A stretch of 15,645 bases of DNA from Anaerofilum sp. GTDB lineage: Bacteria > Bacillota > Clostridia > Oscillospirales > Ruminococcaceae. Position numbers and translations under genes: made by a program. The notes under the pieces were generated by a model, which did not search any database, was not told the DNA's origin, and was given only the letters and a program-made list of their open reading frames with translations. This document shows, piece by piece, positions 13,970-15,645 of the stretch; position 1 is the stretch's first letter, and the number at the start of each line of letters is the position of its first letter. The stretch covers positions 1-15,645 of the forward strand of contig JAHHUF010000036.1 in assembly GCA_020024115.1 (NCBI GenBank), given 5' to 3'.

Positions 13970-14422
13970 ATGATGGATTACCAAATTCGCAACGCTCTGT
14001 CTACAGATAAAACAAACATATATGAACTGTTTACTTCATCTATTCGTCCCTATGTTGAACCGATTTGGGGTTGGGATGAGTCCTATCAAGCAAATGATTT
14101 TGATGAATCCTTTGAGAAAATACACCATTTCAGCATAATTGAAGTAAATAATGAATTTGTCGGATTTTTGCAAATAGCAGAGCAATCGAATATCATTCTA
14201 CTTTGTGAGTTTCACCTGTTGCCCTCTGTTCGTGGCAGTGGAATCGGCTCAGCTGTTATCAAAGAATTGATAGAGAAAGCGAACACATATGGTTTATTTC
14301 TTAAAACCGGCTGTTTCAAAGGAAATACAAAAGCACAACAACTATATCAGCGACTCGGCTTCAAGATCGTTCAAGAAACCAAAACACACTATCTTTTGGA
14401 ATACAACCTGTGCAAGCGTTGA
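13970..14422 (+). CDS. GNAT family N-acetyltransferase (150 aa)
   Basis: A single GCN5-related acetyltransferase domain moves an acetyl group from acetyl-CoA to an amine; the substrate is not evident. Motif A, the pyrophosphate-binding loop, is seen as LLPSVRGSGIGSAVIKELIEKA with R88-G89-S90-G91-I92-G93. It is preceded by the beta-4 strand IILLCEFHL and followed by motif B, NTKAQQLYQRLGFKIVQETKTHYLLEY, ending in the typical GF-plus-strand. The N-terminal part (YQIRNALSTDKTNIYELFTSSIRPYVEPIWGWDE) matches GNATs that begin with a two-helix cap over the acceptor site. GGAGG sits 5 nt before the first ATG and 8 nt before the second, so either may be used. No terminator follows. Confidence 0.88.
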   Translation: MMDYQIRNALSTDKTNIYELFTSSIRPYVEPIWGWDESYQANDFDESFEKIHHFSIIEVNNEFVGFLQIAEQSNIILLCEFHLLPSVRGSGIGSAVIKELIEKANTYGLFLKTGCFKGNTKAQQLYQRLGFKIVQETKTHYLLEYNLCKR

Positions 14423-14425
14423 CTT

Positions 14426-14554
14426 ATGGAAAATGGTCTTGTCATCACTAATATCCTTGTTCTATCAGCAATTTACTATAACCTGTTGTAACTGGAATCG
14501 CCGGCTGAGTTAGAGCCTTTTAAGACTGGTTTGGCAGATTACATCAGCCGCTAA
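14426..14554 (+). pseudogene. Possible decayed small reading frame after the GNAT gene
   Basis: An ATG 3 nt past the GNAT stop opens a frame of 21 codons, a TAA at 14489-14491, then 20 more codons (including LESPAELEPFKTGLADYISR) to a TAA at 14552-14554. The second part looks protein-like, but I recognise no family and there is no ribosome site. This may be chance. The rest of the stretch up to 14688 shows nothing I can support. Confidence 0.2.
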
Positions 14555-14688
14555 TAACATATCGAAAACGCATCAATTATTAGGATTTGTTCAAATGTCA
14601 GAGATTGATTGCTATGGTTTTACGAAGACATAAGCTGTCAATCATTTGTAACAGACTTATATAGAAGATTGTCCCTGAGTGAAATTGC

Positions 14689-15442
14689 TGAAGTGATCTC
14701 AAAAAGTTAGACAATATTTTGAAATAAAAACTGTTCAATCTACCGAAAGGGCTTGTTGTTTATGTAGAGCAGATGGCAAGTCCTTTCACTTTACCTGCAT
14801 TTGTTTGCTGTAGTAATCCAAACATTCAATAAGTTCCTGTTTGAAGAATTCCACTGACTCAAATTCGTGCAGATAGATCAATTCACTTTTCAGAAGTCCT
14901 AAAAATTCTCAATCATAGCATTGTCCAAACAGTTCCCTTTCTGACTCATGTTGTTAAATCTCTTTGTCTTTAAACATTTTCTGTTATTGCTTGTGCCGAT
15001 AAGCTCAACCTTAGTCTGAGTAAAGAATTAAATTGGTTTCATTCGATATTTGTTCAAAGGTATTGTCCAAAATAGATGTCACCATACCGAGAACAGGTCT
15101 GACCGAAACCGTATGGCTGACCAAATTGTTGCTACGCAAATCAAGAATCGGTGAAAAATAAAGTTTTTCTACAAATTCTGATTTTGCTTGTCAGCATGAA
15201 AGCCTTATTATAGGAGATTGGGATAGATATTTCTTCATACTGACACATCAAACGAAACCCAATTTTTTTATATGTTTCTCTACTGTTTTATGATTTAGAG
15301 ACAGATTTTGGCAATTTATTTCAGCAATTATACTCCAGTTCAACTACGCTGGAAGACTTTCTTTTCACATTGTTTCAACCATAAATTTCTTAAACTTTGG
15401 TATATACTGTTTGTTTGGTATTCCTTTTAGTATAAAAATCAT
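14689..15442 (-). mobile_element. Decayed IS3-family insertion sequence, internally deleted
   Basis: The right end carries an IS3-type terminal inverted repeat at 14689-14714, with the core CTCAAAAAGTTAGACAA (TTGTCTAACTTTTTGAG on the minus strand), placed about 20 nt past the transposase stop as expected. Transposase remnants fill 14735-15442. The left inverted repeat could not be found upstream of 15442. An intact IS3-family element is usually 1.2-1.5 kb; about half is missing here. Confidence 0.75.
14735..15442 (-). pseudogene. IS3-family transposase remnant (OrfA start joined to OrfB integrase core)
   Basis: Translating the minus strand from ATG 15442 gives an OrfA-like start (KQYIPKFKKFMVETM, stop, KESL). 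It then passes, in one frame with stops, into OrfB-like sequence: LNHKTVEKHIKKLGF, MKKYLSQ, EKLYFSPILDL, VSVRP, FEQISNETNLILYSD (second catalytic Asp of the DDE triad). After a frameshift come MSQKGNCLDNAMIENF (third residue, Glu), LLKSELIYLHEFESVEFFKQ, and after another shift LPSALHKQQALSVD with stop at 14735. Several in-frame stops and at least two frameshifts make it inactive. The helix-turn-helix part of OrfA and the start of OrfB are deleted. Confidence 0.85.
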
Positions 15443-15540
15443 CCCATTTATATTAAATTAAAACTTAAATTACATATAAAACTCATCTTCTTGATTCACT
15501 TTTTTCTTGTTTTAAAAACATTCAATAAAGTATAATACAA
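15443..15540. other. AT-rich spacer between the IS remnant and the rRNA terminator
   Basis: Very AT-rich, with no open frame or hairpin that I can support. The missing left end of the IS3 remnant should lie here if it survives, but no inverted repeat is recognisable. Confidence 0.5.
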
Positions 15541-15585
15541 AACCCCTGTTTCTGTACTCATTTGAGAAATACAAAAACAGGGGTT
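15537..15585 (-). terminator. Terminator of the rRNA operon
   Basis: Arms 15541-15551 and 15575-15585 pair perfectly over 11 bp, then after one mismatch 15553-15556 pairs with 15570-15573. On the minus strand a T-rich tail (TTTTGTATTATA) follows. It lies about 25 nt past the end of the 5S rRNA. Confidence 0.75.
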
Positions 15586-15610
15586 ATTATTACAAATAAA
15601 AAAAGAGAAA

Positions 15611-15645
15611 GCCAGCACCTACCTATCTTCCCAGGCCGTCTCCAG
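15611..15645 (-). rRNA. rrf: 5S ribosomal RNA, 3' end (partial, cut by the window edge)
   Basis: The minus strand from the window end reads CTGGAGACGGCCTGGGAAG, then ATAGGTAGGTGCTGGC. This matches the 3' part of bacterial 5S rRNA: the GGAGAC loop, the CCTGGGA strand and the final GCTGGC that closes helix I. The expected partner 5' end lies outside the window. A T-run and a strong hairpin follow directly, as after rRNA operons, implying 16S and 23S genes further right, transcribed leftwards. Confidence 0.75.

Overview
The window looks like chromosome of a low-GC Firmicute, most likely an anaerobic spore-former of class Clostridia (Oscillospiraceae-like). This is inferred from strong AGGAGG ribosome sites, intrinsic terminators with T-tracts, a SpoIIQ-like M23 protein, a UPF0291/YnzC protein, a QueH-type epoxyqueuosine reductase and a clostridial-looking 5S rRNA end. 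No species can be named from sequence alone.

Layout. (1) 1-132 (+): 3' end of an unidentified gene whose product ends in a serine-rich seven-residue tandem repeat. (2) 258-6228 (-): a compact surface-polysaccharide operon, promoter -> rfbC -> ABC-2 permease -> ABC ATPase -> two paralogous double-domain GT2 glycosyltransferases, ending in a long symmetrical terminator at 258-302. (3) 6271-7086 (-): a membrane-anchored, SpoIIQ-like M23/LytM protein with its own terminator. (4) 7294-9134 (+): psuK-psuG, which degrade pseudouridine to uracil and ribose 5-phosphate. (5) 9179-9335: a small non-coding element with imperfect terminal inverted repeats. (6) 9371-10845 (+): a lipoprotein and an NTF2/SnoaL-like small protein, closed by a bidirectional terminator at 10932-10968. 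(7) 11029-12482 (-): a cation diffusion facilitator with a doubled C-terminal domain, and a UPF0291 protein. (8) 12571-12889 (-): a region with its own promoter, several hairpins and a terminator, and no convincing gene; it is the best candidate here for an undescribed RNA. (9) 12982-14422 (+): queH and a GNAT acetyltransferase. (10) 14689-15442 (-): a decayed, internally deleted IS3-family element. (11) 15541-15645 (-): terminator and 3' end of a 5S rRNA gene, so an rRNA operon enters from the right.

How the genes work together. In the left operon RfbC makes a dTDP-rhamnose precursor, the glycosyltransferases build a glycan and the two ABC proteins export it, suggesting a rhamnose-containing wall or surface polysaccharide; rfbA, rfbB and rfbD must lie elsewhere. 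PsuK and PsuG act in sequence. The remaining genes look like independent units. No CRISPR array, tRNA or prophage was seen.
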